Shown: piece after piece, positions 35,211 to 45,585 of the stretch
How the letters are laid out: each line of letters begins with the position of its first letter
Position numbering within the stretch: position 1 is the first letter of the stretch
Source: Ostreococcus lucimarinus CCE9901
Taxonomy: Eukaryota > Chlorophyta > Mamiellophyceae > Mamiellales > Bathycoccaceae
DNA length: 64,000 nucleotides
Assembly (NCBI RefSeq): GCF_000092065.1
Contig: NC_009371.1
Coordinates: 1 to 64,000 of the forward strand
Reading direction: 5' to 3'
Notes under the pieces: generated by a model
Databases searched by the model: none
The model's input: the letters and a program-made list of their open reading frames with translations, nothing else
Told to the model about the DNA's origin: nothing
Position numbers and translations under genes: made by a program

Positions 35211-38200
35211 ATGATGAAGCTGTTCAACAGGGCGAAGTCGCGCGTCGGCGCGCGGAACGCGAGCGACGACGCGTCCGAGAGGCCTCGTCGCGCGCGCGGG
35301 CGCGCGGGCGCGCGCGGGCGCGACGGCGGTGGATTCGCCGACGACGGTGGTGGTGTTGATGATGATTACTTTAGCGACGATTCAGGGCTGCTGCGCGGAC
35401 GCGATGCGAACGATGAGGATGATTTCGCGCGATTCGATGAACATGGCTTCGATAACGACGAAGTCCTGGCGATGGTGAGAGAGTCGTACGGACGAAGAAC
35501 GTTCGCGGCGGAGAGCGGCGTGGTCAAGCTCGCGAGCGAGGGGTTCTTGGCGAGAAAGGCGTGCGGGGACGATTTACACCCTCCCACGGCGCACGCGACG
35601 GCGTTTAACGCGCATAATGCGCCTGACAATGATTTACAGCTCGATTTTGCGTATGGGTATCGAGGACACGACGCGCGAGGGAACGGGGCGTACAACGCGG
35701 ATGGGAAAATCGTATACACGACGGCGGCGTGCGGAGTGGTGTACGACGGGGTTGAACACGTGCAGGACTTCTTCACGTTCCACAGCGATGACATCTTGTG
35801 CTTGGCGATGCATCCAGATGGAGAAATAGCGGCCACGGGGCAGGCTGGTCGAGATCCCGTGGTGTGCGTGTGGAGCACGAAGACGAATCGAGTCTTGGCC
35901 GAGTTGAGGGGATTTCATCAACGCGCGGTGACGAGCTTAAGTTTCGATGCGACGGGAAAATTTCTCGTCACTGTTGGCTTGGACGACGAGCATTCTATTG
36001 CTGTGTACGATTGGGAAAACAAGAAAGTCCTCGCCAACTCTAAAGGCGACACGAAGAGAATTTTCAATTGCAAGTACAATCCACACGACGGACGCATCGT
36101 CACCGTTGGCGAACAGCACGTGAAGTTTTGGGTAATGGAAAATGGCTATCTTGTCGGTAAAAACGGCGTTTTTGGGCGCTTGGGGAAGCCATCGACTGTT
36201 TTATCCATCGCATTTGGCGAGGACGGGAGCACATTTACTGGAATGCAGCACGGTACCATCTACCAGTGGGCCGACGGTGGAGAGGAGTGCATACAGAAAT
36301 TTGACTTTGTTCACGAGGGGCCGGTGCACGATATCTTCGTCACTGAAGATTACATCATTACCGGTGGGAATGATGGTAAAGTGAACTTTTTCACCCAGTA
36401 CATGGAAAAAGTCTTCGCGATTGACATGAGCAAGGTGGCGGAGAGTATCATAGACGATCAAGGCAAGCCGGTGTGTTATTACGACGGACGCGCGCCGTGT
36501 GTCAAATCATTGTACTTATCCGACGTGCAGCTCTTAGTCGGCACGTCCACGGGTGAACTTTATGAGTTTGATCTTAGCACAGAAGATGCGTGGAAAAGGA
36601 ACAGGCGAATCATCACTCAAGGTCATGCCAACGCTGTCGATCGTACGACAATGTTGTTTAATGCGGAACTTTGGGGGTTGGCCTGCCACCCATCCAAAGC
36701 TAAATTTATCACCGCTGGCGATGATAAAACAGTGCGAACGTATGACATGTATCTCCGAAGACAGATTAGCGTGAGAAATGTCGCGAGTCGAGCGCGCTCT
36801 TGCTCGTATAGCCCCGATGGTAAATTGATCGCCGTCGGTTTCTATGGTGGAGGTTTCATGGTTTACGAAGACAAAACTGGGACAGAAGTCGTGGCGAAGA
36901 AGCACCGTCGCGCGATAATTAGCGACGTGAAGTTTAGTCCTGACGGTCGATGGCTCGCTGTGGCAAGTCATGACTTTTTTATCGACATCTACGATGCTTC
37001 CAGCGGTTTCAAGCGCGCCGGTGTGTGCAAAGGACACAGCGCCCCGGTGACGCACTTGGACTGGAGTGAAGATAGTAAGTATCTTCAAACGAACTCGCAA
37101 GATTTCGAGTTGCTTTACTGGGAAATCCCAACATGCGAATTGATTGAGTTTTCAGCGGCGCTGAAAGACGTGAACTGGGCAACATGGACGTGCATCGCGG
37201 GGTGGCCCGTGCAAGGCATTTGGCCAAAGCACAGCGATGGCACTGACGTCAATAGCTGCGCGCGAAGTAGCGACAAAAGAACCGTCGCCACGGCGAACGA
37301 AGACGGTATTGTGCGTTTGTTTAGATATCCATGCGACGTCGGACGAGGTGATCACAAGACGTACGTCGGTCACAGCTTCCACATCACTAAATGTTGCTTC
37401 AGTTACAACGATGAATTCCTCATTACAGTCGGAGGCGAGGATCGTACCATATTGCAATGGCGACATTACGAGCCCGATGAGGGGGATGAAGAGATGACAA
37501 GCGATGTTGAGGAAGAGATTTTCACCGCTGTAGATGATTACGAAGAGACGAATCAATCGAATGCACTGACACCAATGGTTTTCATCGGTCACTTGCGAGG
37601 TATTCCTCAGTACGTTTCGGCCAATGTTCTGCAAGCCTTGCCGTCGAGAGATATTCCAGCGAATACGGGACTCGATCCGGGAAGTCGATTGGCATTTCTG
37701 CCCTGCGCTTCGAGTATTTACGCTCCGGATGATTATACGAGAGACTCGGATATTCTCAAGGCCCCGATGGAGTCCGTCTTGCTTGAGTGCGCGCACGGCT
37801 ATCGCGCGCACGACTCGAGGAATAATTTGTTCTACACCACGCTCGGCGATGTCGTGTACCCCACGGCTGGATTATGCGTCGTGTATAACAGACAAGCGCA
37901 CACACAAATCTTCATGGCGACGAATCCCGCGGCGGAGCAAATTCAAGGCCATACTGATGATGTTACGTGCTTGGCGAGGCATCCGAATGGGCTCGTCTTC
38001 GCGAGTGGAGAAGCTGGGAGAAATCCCAAAATCATTGTGTGGAGTGCGAACGCCGTGTCGCGACCTATCACTGTCATTCAAGGCTACTTCAAAAAAGCCA
38101 TCGTATCAGCGACATTTTCGCGCGATGGCTCACAATTGGCCGCCGTCGATTGCGATTTCGATCACAAGATTGGTGTATACAACTGGCAAACAGGTGAACT

Positions 38201-39626
38201 CCTGTCTCGCTGTAGCGGGAGCCCGGAGAAAATCGTCGCCATTGAGTGGTCGCCGTTTCAAGACTACATGGTCACTCTAGGCGTCAAGCATTGCGTGTTC
38301 TGGTCACCAGATCCACTGAAAGGGCGCAAAGCTGTGTTTTCAAAGCGTGGAACGATCCAAACCTCCCTGTGCTGCGGTTTTCCTGCCGCAGATACCACAG
38401 TCGTCGGCACTCAAGATGGTTCGCTTTACTTGTTCCGAGGTTACCAGCTGGCGACCAACGCCCGCCGCGTGCACAAGGTAGCACAATCGATCGTTGCCAC
38501 ACGGGATACCTTAATTTCCGCTGGATCAGAGGGCGTGGTGAAGTTTTGGACTGCGGACTTGAGCATGCTCCTGCGCAGTGTGAACATCACCTTCCCGAGC
38601 GTCCCAGCGGTGTGCATCAAATCCATGCATTTGCTCGGGAAGATGTTGCTCCTCGGCGCACGATCTGGAGAGGTTTACGAAATGAATACCACATCATATT
38701 CATACAATTTGCTTTTCCAAGGGCACGCGTACGGCGCCATATGGGGGTTAGACACACATCCGAGCGATCACCAAATTTGCACCGTCGGTGACGATTCGAC
38801 GATTCGAATTTGGGACGTGCCTTCAAGGCGGTTGATGATGTCTCGAAATCTCGGTGCGCAAGCCCGTTCAGTGGCGTATCATCCCGACGGAACGCAGATT
38901 TCTGTTGGATTGGCCGGTGGTGGCATCATTATCTTCAGTTCGGACTCTCTGGACACCGTGCACTTGAGAAAAGACCGCGAACAACCGATTGGTGTGCTGA
39001 AATACAGCCCGAACGGCCAATACCTCGCCGTCGGTTCTGAGGAAAATACAATCGATATTTACGACATCTCCAAGCAATACCAACGCATCGGGGTGTCTAA
39101 GGGGCACAGCGCAAAGATCATGCACTTGGACTGGTCCACCGACAGCGCGTTACTGCAATCGTCGAGCGCGAATCGCGAGCTGTTGTTTTGGGAAATGCCC
39201 AACGGCGTGCAGGCGAAATTTCCACAAGACTTGCGAAACGTCGACTGGTACACGTGGACTTCAGTCATCGGATGGCCCGTGCAAGGGGTCATTCCGCAGA
39301 CGTCCGTGGGTGACGATATTACGTGTTGCGATCGCACGCACACGCGCACCGCGGTCGCCACCGGGGATGCACGAGGGGTGTTGCGAGTGTACCAATATCC
39401 TTGCCACAAGGGCGCTCAGGCTAGATGTTTCGGCGCGCACTCGGGCGCCATCACCCAGTGCAAATTCCTCTTCGACGATTCTTACCTCATCACTGTCGGT
39501 GCGGACATGACGATATGTCAATGGCGCGTCGTGTTCGGCGCCTCCACTGGTCTCGCTCTCGCCGCACCGTCGCAATCCGCGCTCGGTCTCGCGCCGCCTT
39601 CGATGGGCGCGCTCTCGTTGCGCTAA
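35211..39626 (+). CDS. EML-like microtubule-associated protein, two HELP-WD40 modules
   Basis: The 1471-aa protein consists of two homologous halves. Each starts with a HELP-like segment (LDFAYGYRGHDARGNGAY near residue 143; LECAHGYRAHDSRNNLFYT near 856), then GHTDD/HSDD-L-C-LA-HP and many WD40 blades forming tandem propellers. Paired sequences such as HSAPVTHLDWSEDSKYLQTN and HSAKIMHLDWSTDSALLQSS, and WPVQGIWP and WPVQGVIP, show the internal duplication. This is the layout of EML5/EML6-type echinoderm microtubule-associated-like proteins. The N-terminal roughly 130 residues are basic then acidic and lack the trimerisation coil of EML1-4. Two adjacent ATGs (35211, 35214) can serve as start. 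A role in microtubule dynamics is inferred from the family. Confidence 0.9.
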   Translation: MMKLFNRAKSRVGARNASDDASERPRRARGRAGARGRDGGGFADDGGGVDDDYFSDDSGLLRGRDANDEDDFARFDEHGFDNDEVLAMVRESYGRRTFAAESGVVKLASEGFLARKACGDDLHPPTAHATAFNAHNAPDNDLQLDFAYGYRGHDARGNGAYNADGKIVYTTAACGVVYDGVEHVQDFFTFHSDDILCLAMHPDGEIAATGQAGRDPVVCVWSTKTNRVLAELRGFHQRAVTSLSFDATGKFLVTVGLDDEHSIAVYDWENKKVLANSKGDTKRIFNCKYNPHDGRIVTVGEQHVKFWVMENGYLVGKNGVFGRLGKPSTVLSIAFGEDGSTFTGMQHGTIYQWADGGEECIQKFDFVHEGPVHDIFVTEDYIITGGNDGKVNFFTQYMEKVFAIDMSKVAESIIDDQGKPVCYYDGRAPCVKSLYLSDVQLLVGTSTGELYEFDLSTEDAWKRNRRIITQGHANAVDRTTMLFNAELWGLACHPSKAKFITAGDDKTVRTYDMYLRRQISVRNVASRARSCSYSPDGKLIAVGFYGGGFMVYEDKTGTEVVAKKHRRAIISDVKFSPDGRWLAVASHDFFIDIYDASSGFKRAGVCKGHSAPVTHLDWSEDSKYLQTNSQDFELLYWEIPTCELIEFSAALKDVNWATWTCIAGWPVQGIWPKHSDGTDVNSCARSSDKRTVATANEDGIVRLFRYPCDVGRGDHKTYVGHSFHITKCCFSYNDEFLITVGGEDRTILQWRHYEPDEGDEEMTSDVEEEIFTAVDDYEETNQSNALTPMVFIGHLRGIPQYVSANVLQALPSRDIPANTGLDPGSRLAFLPCASSIYAPDDYTRDSDILKAPMESVLLECAHGYRAHDSRNNLFYTTLGDVVYPTAGLCVVYNRQAHTQIFMATNPAAEQIQGHTDDVTCLARHPNGLVFASGEAGRNPKIIVWSANAVSRPITVIQGYFKKAIVSATFSRDGSQLAAVDCDFDHKIGVYNWQTGELLSRCSGSPEKIVAIEWSPFQDYMVTLGVKHCVFWSPDPLKGRKAVFSKRGTIQTSLCCGFPAADTTVVGTQDGSLYLFRGYQLATNARRVHKVAQSIVATRDTLISAGSEGVVKFWTADLSMLLRSVNITFPSVPAVCIKSMHLLGKMLLLGARSGEVYEMNTTSYSYNLLFQGHAYGAIWGLDTHPSDHQICTVGDDSTIRIWDVPSRRLMMSRNLGAQARSVAYHPDGTQISVGLAGGGIIIFSSDSLDTVHLRKDREQPIGVLKYSPNGQYLAVGSEENTIDIYDISKQYQRIGVSKGHSAKIMHLDWSTDSALLQSSSANRELLFWEMPNGVQAKFPQDLRNVDWYTWTSVIGWPVQGVIPQTSVGDDITCCDRTHTRTAVATGDARGVLRVYQYPCHKGAQARCFGAHSGAITQCKFLFDDSYLITVGADMTICQWRVVFGASTGLALAAPSQSALGLAPPSMGALSLR

Positions 39627-40039
39627 TCGCGTCGGCGCATGCACTTCGCACCGACGCTTTCCCCGCACTCATCACTTTCGCGATGAAATCGCGCAATCAT
39701 CGCGTAATCATCGTCGTCAGTTTGTTGTAATCGTATTTGTATGATTGTTTCTCCACGTTCGCCTCGTCCGACGTGCGATTCCACCGCCCAGATCGCGCGC
39801 GCGCGCGATGGTGTAGGGTTAGAGTATCACACCACACGGACCAAAACGATCCTGACCGTTTGTCTTCTCACCATCGCCGCACCTTATACCGCCGCGCGTC
39901 GCGGCGAGCGCGGCGAGCGCGATCGAAAGGCGACGAGAACGCGTGCGACTACGTACGCACTCTCGTTCCGCGCGATCGCGAACCGTTTGGTCGACCGCGT
40001 GCACGTGCAGCGGCGGCATCGTTCGCGCGCGCGCGAGCC
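39627..40039. other. 413-bp spacer between EML and coiled-coil genes
   Basis: Both genes are on the plus strand. The frame of the coiled-coil gene stays open to 39737 but is Arg-rich and unlike a protein start. GTAGGGTTAG at 39810-39819 resembles the telomere G-strand, but it is a single copy. No RNA gene was seen. Confidence 0.45.
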
Positions 40040-43000
40040 ATGGCGTTCAAACCGCTGCTCGCGACGCGGGATCGTCGAGCGCTTCTGGAGGAGTGGCGAC
40101 GGAAAAATGCGAACAAGGCGGGGCGTAAGAACGCGCTCGAACGCTCGGAGGTGAATAAAAGCGAGTCGGTGACGACGCAAACGACGGCTGGGACGACGCC
40201 GGTGAAAACCGTCGTCGGCGGCGCGACGCTCGGCGTAAAGTACGACTACGCCTCAATGCGAGGGAAGGAAAATGACGGAACGAGAGGTGAAATGAACGTA
40301 GAAAATGATGGTTCGTTCGTCACACCGCGGTCGAAGACGAGCGAGGCGCGCGTGGGTACGATGGGGAATGAACGGCGAGGCGCGGGGGAACAAGCGTCGA
40401 CGAGCGAGACGACGACGCCGAGCACGGGGAAAAGGTCAACGTTCTTCTCGTTATCGGGCGCGAGAAAGTCGACTAATGGTGTTGGTGGGGCGACGACGAT
40501 CGATTTAATGCCTTCGCCTGCGGTGCGTGCGCGATTGAAGGCGGTTGAAACTGAAAAGGAGGCGCTGCAAGCGCTGGCTACCAAGTTGCGCGAATCCTCC
40601 GAAGCCGCCCTCGAAGAGGCGTACTCAAAGCGGAGTGAAGCAGAAGAACGAGCGAAATCCATGTCAGAGAGACTGCAAAAAATGGAATCCGACAGGGCGT
40701 CGCTTCAAGCCGATATGGCGGCTGTTCGCGCGCAGGCGCAGGCTCTCGCAAAGGCAAAGGAGGAGCACATGCGCGCGTTGCGCAAAGAGAAGCGTGCCGC
40801 GGAGGCGGCGGCCAAAGCGCTCGAGCAGGCGAAAGAGGACGCGAACACTGCGGTGCAAGAGCGTGAATTTACAATTGCGAATCAGGCGGCGATTTTAGAA
40901 GAGCTCGACGACGAACTCGATCGTGCGGAGCGAAGTCGAGAAAAGGCTGAACTAGTCGCCGCCGAAAAGGACAAACTTCTCAAGCAACTGCGGGCGCAGC
41001 TCGATGAGGCTAAGCACGAGCTCGAGATGGCGACCAAGCATCAGACGTCAAAGCAAAATGCTGATACGGGAGGTGTGCGCGCTAGTCAGGAAAAGTTACT
41101 GCAGCTCGCCGCGGCTCGTCAAGAGGCAGAGGCGGACGCGGCGCGCGCGCGCCAAGAGGCCAAGAGTCTCGCAGTTGAAGTCGAGGCGCGCCGTGCAGAG
41201 TTGGAGACTGTGCAATGCGAACTCGAAAAGTGCTTGCAAGAGGAACGTATGGAGCGACAGCGGGCTGAAGAGGCGTACTCGGAGGTACAGCTTGAGCGAA
41301 ATACCTTAGAAGTACTCGTTGAGAAGCGCACTTTGGAGAAGATTGCTCTGGAGGAGCGACTCGAGGCGGTTACTGAAGAGGCTGAATTTCTTCGATCAGA
41401 AATGAAAGAACGCGATGAAATGCTTCGTGAAGGTAATCAGCTTGTGGAAGCAAAGGAGACCGAGCTTGAACAAGCCGTCACGTATGTGCTACACATTCAG
41501 GAACAGCTCGAGCAAATGCAAGCATCCGGGGGCGGTGACAACACCGAGGTCGCCGAGCGAATCAAAGAGCTGCAAATAAAGCACGAGGCTTTGCGCATGG
41601 AAAAGCAGAAAATTCTCGAGGATATGCACACTGAAATTGCTGAGCGCGATGCACTGTTGTATGCGAGTAAGAAGTCGCTGGAATCGAAAGAGGCTGAGCT
41701 CGAGGCACTGCGAGCTGAGTACAGCACCAGGACGACGGAACTGGGACCACTTGAAATTGAGCTTCAAGGTTTGCGGGAAAGAGTCTATTCTTACAAATTC
41801 GAGTTGGAGGAGAAAAATGCACAACTGGCTGCGAATAATGCGCTCGTGAAACAGATGATGTCGGCCGAAAAGCGACAAACTGCGAATGTTAGACGACTCG
41901 AGTTTGGTCTCGCAGAGCGCGATGAAAAGTTGCGCAACTTCAACGAGGAGCTGAACAACTTGAAAATGGAGTCTGATCAACGAGACGAAAACATTTCCGA
42001 GCGATTGGACAGCTTAAAGCAGCGCGAAGGCGTGCTTGAGGCACTTCAACGTGCCACCGAGTTGCGATTAGAGGAGCTTCGTGAGGAACACGCCGAAGCG
42101 GTGTCAAAGCTTACTGCCGAAAAGGCACGTGCCGAGACGCGGGCCTCACAACTCGAGCAACAGATCGATCAGCTGAAGAATGAGTCTAACTCTCAAAACT
42201 TCGACGAGGTCGAGTCGCTCAAGGCTGAGCTTTCCGAGACGTGCGCCAAATTGGAAGAGTCGCAGCTCGAAATCGGACGGCTTTGTACATCTATTGCAGA
42301 ACTGGAGCACAGCGCGGAAGAATCGATGAGCACTCTGAAGGCGCAACTCGAACTGACAAAGGGTGAACTCGAAAACGCCATCTTGGAGGCGGATGAAGCG
42401 CGCGCGACGACGGAGCAAGTCGAAGCAGACAGTCTCAGCATGATGAAGGACATGCAGACGGTCAGCGAAGACTTGGAGAAGAAAATCAACGAATACAAGC
42501 AATTGGTTCGCACGCGTGATTCGGAGCTCAGAAATCTTAAGAAGGAAGTGCACCTTAAATCATTTGAGTCCGAGCGCTTGAGAGAGTCCCAAAGCACTGG
42601 TCTTAAAGCTATCGAAAAGCTCGAGACTGCGCTCAAGGCAAAGGCTGCCGAGTGCGAGCGAGCGAAGAGCGACATTGTTAAGGCGCAGAAGCAGCTCACG
42701 ATGCTCCAGCAAGAGCTCGGTTCGAGTACGAAGACGCAAAATGAATTGCAGGGAGCGTTGAACGAAATGCACCTCAGACTTTCAAAGTCTGAAGAGCAGC
42801 GAGATATGCTCGCCGGTTCGTTGGCGAGGCAAGAGGAGTATCAGGAGAGCGTCAACAAAGCTCGCGAAGAGATGCATCAAATCGCGTTGGAAGACGCTGC
42901 TGATGAAATCAGAAGCGTGCGACGAAAGTCGACTGTTCTGGCGACGGCTTTACAGCAACATGTGAGAATCAACGAGCTCGACGCAGAAGTTGCTCTGTTG

Positions 43001-43393
43001 GTTGATGAATTTGCCGAGTCGATGCAAGCGACGCCGCAGGCGGCGTTGCCGACGCCGACAATGACACTCAACGAGCCGAAGACCAAGCCAAAGACGTACC
43101 GCAAGACGCCAGCGAAACCAAAGGGAACAAATTCGAGCTTCATCACTCCTGTACGTCCTGACGCAAGCCTGAAGGAAAATATTCACAAGCTCAACGAACG
43201 CGCCGATCAAATTTCCTTCAACGATTTGGCGACGAAGCAGCCCGGTTCGGAGGCAAATGTGTACGCCACGCCAGGTGATGAAAACCAAGGCGCGCGTAAA
43301 ATCGCAGGAATAGAGGGGAAGAAAGCTTTGGCGCCTCATTCCGCGACGAAGACGCGCCCCGCGCTCGGCGCCGTCTCTCAAAATTTAGCGTAG
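40040..43393 (+). CDS. Long coiled-coil protein (CENP/golgin/spindle-type), function unknown
   Basis: The 1117-aa protein has a short basic N-terminus MAFKPLLATRDRRALLEEWR and a Ser/Thr-rich disordered segment (to about residue 155). Almost continuous coiled coil runs from about 160 to 990, rich in Glu, Leu, Lys and Gln heptads. A C-terminal Pro/Thr/Lys-rich tail contains MTLNEPKTKPKTYRKTPAKP. Such layouts occur in spindle, centrosome-like and golgin proteins, but sequence alone cannot choose. ATG 40040 (context GAGCCATGG) is favoured over the open frame up to 39737. Four-fold repetitive charge patterns cause many shadow frames here. Confidence 0.75.
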   Translation: MAFKPLLATRDRRALLEEWRRKNANKAGRKNALERSEVNKSESVTTQTTAGTTPVKTVVGGATLGVKYDYASMRGKENDGTRGEMNVENDGSFVTPRSKTSEARVGTMGNERRGAGEQASTSETTTPSTGKRSTFFSLSGARKSTNGVGGATTIDLMPSPAVRARLKAVETEKEALQALATKLRESSEAALEEAYSKRSEAEERAKSMSERLQKMESDRASLQADMAAVRAQAQALAKAKEEHMRALRKEKRAAEAAAKALEQAKEDANTAVQEREFTIANQAAILEELDDELDRAERSREKAELVAAEKDKLLKQLRAQLDEAKHELEMATKHQTSKQNADTGGVRASQEKLLQLAAARQEAEADAARARQEAKSLAVEVEARRAELETVQCELEKCLQEERMERQRAEEAYSEVQLERNTLEVLVEKRTLEKIALEERLEAVTEEAEFLRSEMKERDEMLREGNQLVEAKETELEQAVTYVLHIQEQLEQMQASGGGDNTEVAERIKELQIKHEALRMEKQKILEDMHTEIAERDALLYASKKSLESKEAELEALRAEYSTRTTELGPLEIELQGLRERVYSYKFELEEKNAQLAANNALVKQMMSAEKRQTANVRRLEFGLAERDEKLRNFNEELNNLKMESDQRDENISERLDSLKQREGVLEALQRATELRLEELREEHAEAVSKLTAEKARAETRASQLEQQIDQLKNESNSQNFDEVESLKAELSETCAKLEESQLEIGRLCTSIAELEHSAEESMSTLKAQLELTKGELENAILEADEARATTEQVEADSLSMMKDMQTVSEDLEKKINEYKQLVRTRDSELRNLKKEVHLKSFESERLRESQSTGLKAIEKLETALKAKAAECERAKSDIVKAQKQLTMLQQELGSSTKTQNELQGALNEMHLRLSKSEEQRDMLAGSLARQEEYQESVNKAREEMHQIALEDAADEIRSVRRKSTVLATALQQHVRINELDAEVALLVDEFAESMQATPQAALPTPTMTLNEPKTKPKTYRKTPAKPKGTNSSFITPVRPDASLKENIHKLNERADQISFNDLATKQPGSEANVYATPGDENQGARKIAGIEGKKALAPHSATKTRPALGAVSQNLA

Positions 43394-44237
43394 TAGAAAA
43401 TTTGCGACGGTGAGTCGTTTCATATCAAATGTTACACTTACAATACATTTCCTAAAATAATCTGCGATTGCGAGGTCGAAAATCACGCGGTCAGTCGTTG
43501 GTCACGTCCATCGTCGACATCGGCTGGACGAAAGAAAAAGGCACTTGAACTTTAAGAAGTCTAGTTTCTCATCATGCGGATCGGACGGCTCTTCCAGACA
43601 TGAATCATCATCAAGTTCAGCGGCGCCGAGATGGGATGTAATCGCCCGTTTGGCACCGCAAAGTCATTGCTCGAAAGCGAACGGCACGGCTTCCTATCAT
43701 GAAGGCGAAAATCTATGTTGGGCTCTCTTTGGACAGATCTCAATCAACGCAAAGCTCAGGGAACCGTGGCAGAGGAGCCCGTGACGAAAAAAGCTCGAAA
43801 ATGTCGGTGCAACTTAAAGACACGCAACCGAGTATTTGGAACCCAGAGCGCAACACGACGCACGCTTCGGTTGTAGCACGAGACTTGGGACGCGCCCGGC
43901 GATTAATTGACGCCGCACCGCCCGGGGTGAAGGTCTCATGCGAATTCGCGTCCGCGTCGAGCGGCGACGAATGAAATACGACGCGATGAAATGTACCAGC
44001 GAGACAGGTCAACGACGGGTACTGATTAACCCAACATTGGTTTATATCTGGCATAACCAAATATACGCGTCAAAACCCCGCGACGCGGCGAACGGACATC
44101 GCCCCGCCGACGCGAGTGGGTCTCGACGCGAGACGGAGAAAAACAAGTCGCGTCGAAATCGTACGCACCTCTCGCCGCTTCGCAACTATTAAATACACTC
44201 CACCGCGAGCGTCGACCGCGCCGCCGCTTCGCGCGCG
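43394..44237. other. 844-bp stretch with no confidently assigned gene
   Basis: This is less GC-rich than its surroundings. Candidate plus-strand frames are 43699-43974 (91 codons, Ser/Arg-rich) and 43715-43876 (53 codons, with basic VTKKARKCRCNLKTRNRVF). A minus-strand frame at 43740-44060 covers 106 codons. None shows a known domain. The only branch-like motif noted is a minus-strand ACTGAC at 43490-43495. It may hold a rapidly evolving or multi-exon gene, or simply long UTRs. Confidence 0.4.
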
Positions 44238-44570
44238 CTACGTGTGCTCGAAAAATCTGGCGCTGAGCCAATTGAAGTAGACGTACGCGATCGTCCCTGG
44301 GATCAACGCCGGAACGACGCGCGAGTAATACGCGTCCCTCAGCGCCCAATCGATGACTTCTATCCCAGTTTCCAACCGTCGCGTCCCGCTCAGGTCCCCG
44401 ACCACGGACGCGGTCAAGAGTACGAACGCAACCACGGACGCGGCGCACATCGCAACGCCGCGCGCGACGGCGCTCGAGCGCTCCTCCGGTGGATTCCACG
44501 TCCAAGTCGAGCGCCCGCCGCCGAATTCGCTCGCGCGAAGACGCGGCGACGCCGACGCGCGACGGCTCAT
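44238..44570 (-). CDS. PIG-Y-like small membrane protein (GPI-GlcNAc transferase subunit)
   Basis: The 110-aa protein has two hydrophobic helices: GVAMCAASVVAFVLLTASVV, and YYSRVVPALIPGTIAYVYFN continuing WLSARFFEHT at the C-terminus. Human PIGY is a 71-aa protein with the same plan and a similar end (LLLP.TIPVYV.FH...W...LFRHN). The Tyr-rich start, central Pro, YV-F segment and terminal aromatic-basic residues correspond. PIG-Y belongs to the ER complex that starts GPI-anchor synthesis. The algal protein has an extra basic N-terminus of about 45 residues. ATG at 44570. The match is by eye in a short membrane protein, so it could be coincidental. Confidence 0.5.
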   Translation of the reverse strand: MSRRASASPRLRASEFGGGRSTWTWNPPEERSSAVARGVAMCAASVVAFVLLTASVVGDLSGTRRLETGIEVIDWALRDAYYSRVVPALIPGTIAYVYFNWLSARFFEHT

Positions 44571-44748
44571 GAGGGCGTCGACGCGAGGCGAACCGTCATG
44601 GGTTCGACGCACGAACGCGCGCGATGGACGCGACGCGCGTGAACGGGCGCGCGCGCGTGTGACGACGCTCTCGCGCGCGACGCCGCCAAACCTACCGCTC
44701 TCGCGCTCGCTATTACGCTACGTGACGCTAATAAATACTACGCGACGC

Positions 44749-45585
44749 TCACGCGACGTCGATCGATCCCGGGAAACGAAACCTAAAATCGACGCACTCG
44801 CGACCTTCCTCCGAAGCCTTGAGCGAATACTTGCTGTCGAATCGAGCGAAAGCGTCGCACCGCGCCCAACCGCGCGGTTGCGCAAAGTCGCGAAACACGC
44901 GGCGCACGTGCTCGGCGTACTCGGCGTCGTCCGTCGCCACGCTCAGCCTGCCTCCCGGTCGCAGCGCCCTTTCGAGCAGGACGAACAGCAGAGGATTCAC
45001 CAAGCGCCTGTGCGCTTTGGATTCGCCGCGCCACGGGTCCGGAAAGTGGCACGCGACTTCGTCCAGCGAGCGCGCCGTGGCGTACGCGTCCAGCACCCAC
45101 AATCCGTCCGCTCTCGACACCTTGACGCGGTCGCCAAGGCCGCGCGCTTCGATTCCCATCAGCGCCTGCGCGACGCCCGGTCGGTGCACCTCGCATCCGA
45201 CGAAGACGTGGTCGTCGAACGCCGCCGCCGAGCTCAACAAGTTATCACCCATCCCGAATCCGACTTCGAGCGCGCGGCGTCGTCCCGCGCCGCGCGTGCC
45301 GAACAGCGCGTCGTAATCCAGCGTCGTCCACAACGCCGCGTCCGTCTCGCGCGCGCGTCGCGACGCACCGTCGTCGCTTCCCGCGTCGCCGCGTCCCTCG
45401 CGCGCGCGTCGCGCCTCGCGCGCGTCGAACGCGACGCCGTGCGCGCCGTACAGCTCTCGCAGCGCGCGCTTCTGCGCCTTGGACGCGCGCGCGCGGCGGT
45501 CGAGGTACGTCTTGTGCCACGGTCGGTCCAGCGCGCGGCCGCGCGACCGCGGCGCGAGCGACGCGTCGCCGTCGAGCGTCGCCAT
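44749..45585 (-). CDS. tRNA (guanine-N7)-methyltransferase, TrmB family
   Basis: The 278-aa protein is a class I SAM methyltransferase of the TrmB/Trm8 type. The SAM loop is EVGFGMGDN (residues 107-115), and the family signature follows: VGCEVHRPGVAQALMGIEAR, then the catalytic DEVACHFPDPWRGESKAHRR (FPDPW-x4-HxxRR) and RALRPGGRLSVATDD. It methylates G46 in the tRNA variable loop. The N-terminal extension (about 100 residues, Arg/Ala-rich, WHKTYLDRR) might target it to an organelle; the sequence resembles the bacterial and organellar branch as much as Trm8. ATG 45585 lies only 41 bp from the divergent start at 45627. Confidence 0.9.
   Translation of the reverse strand: MATLDGDASLAPRSRGRALDRPWHKTYLDRRARASKAQKRALRELYGAHGVAFDAREARRAREGRGDAGSDDGASRRARETDAALWTTLDYDALFGTRGAGRRRALEVGFGMGDNLLSSAAAFDDHVFVGCEVHRPGVAQALMGIEARGLGDRVKVSRADGLWVLDAYATARSLDEVACHFPDPWRGESKAHRRLVNPLLFVLLERALRPGGRLSVATDDAEYAEHVRRVFRDFAQPRGWARCDAFARFDSKYSLKASEEGRECVDFRFRFPGSIDVA

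Noticed and set aside
39810-39819. GTAGGGTTAG as a second interstitial telomere
   Set aside because: Only about one unit long; expected by chance and not repeated.
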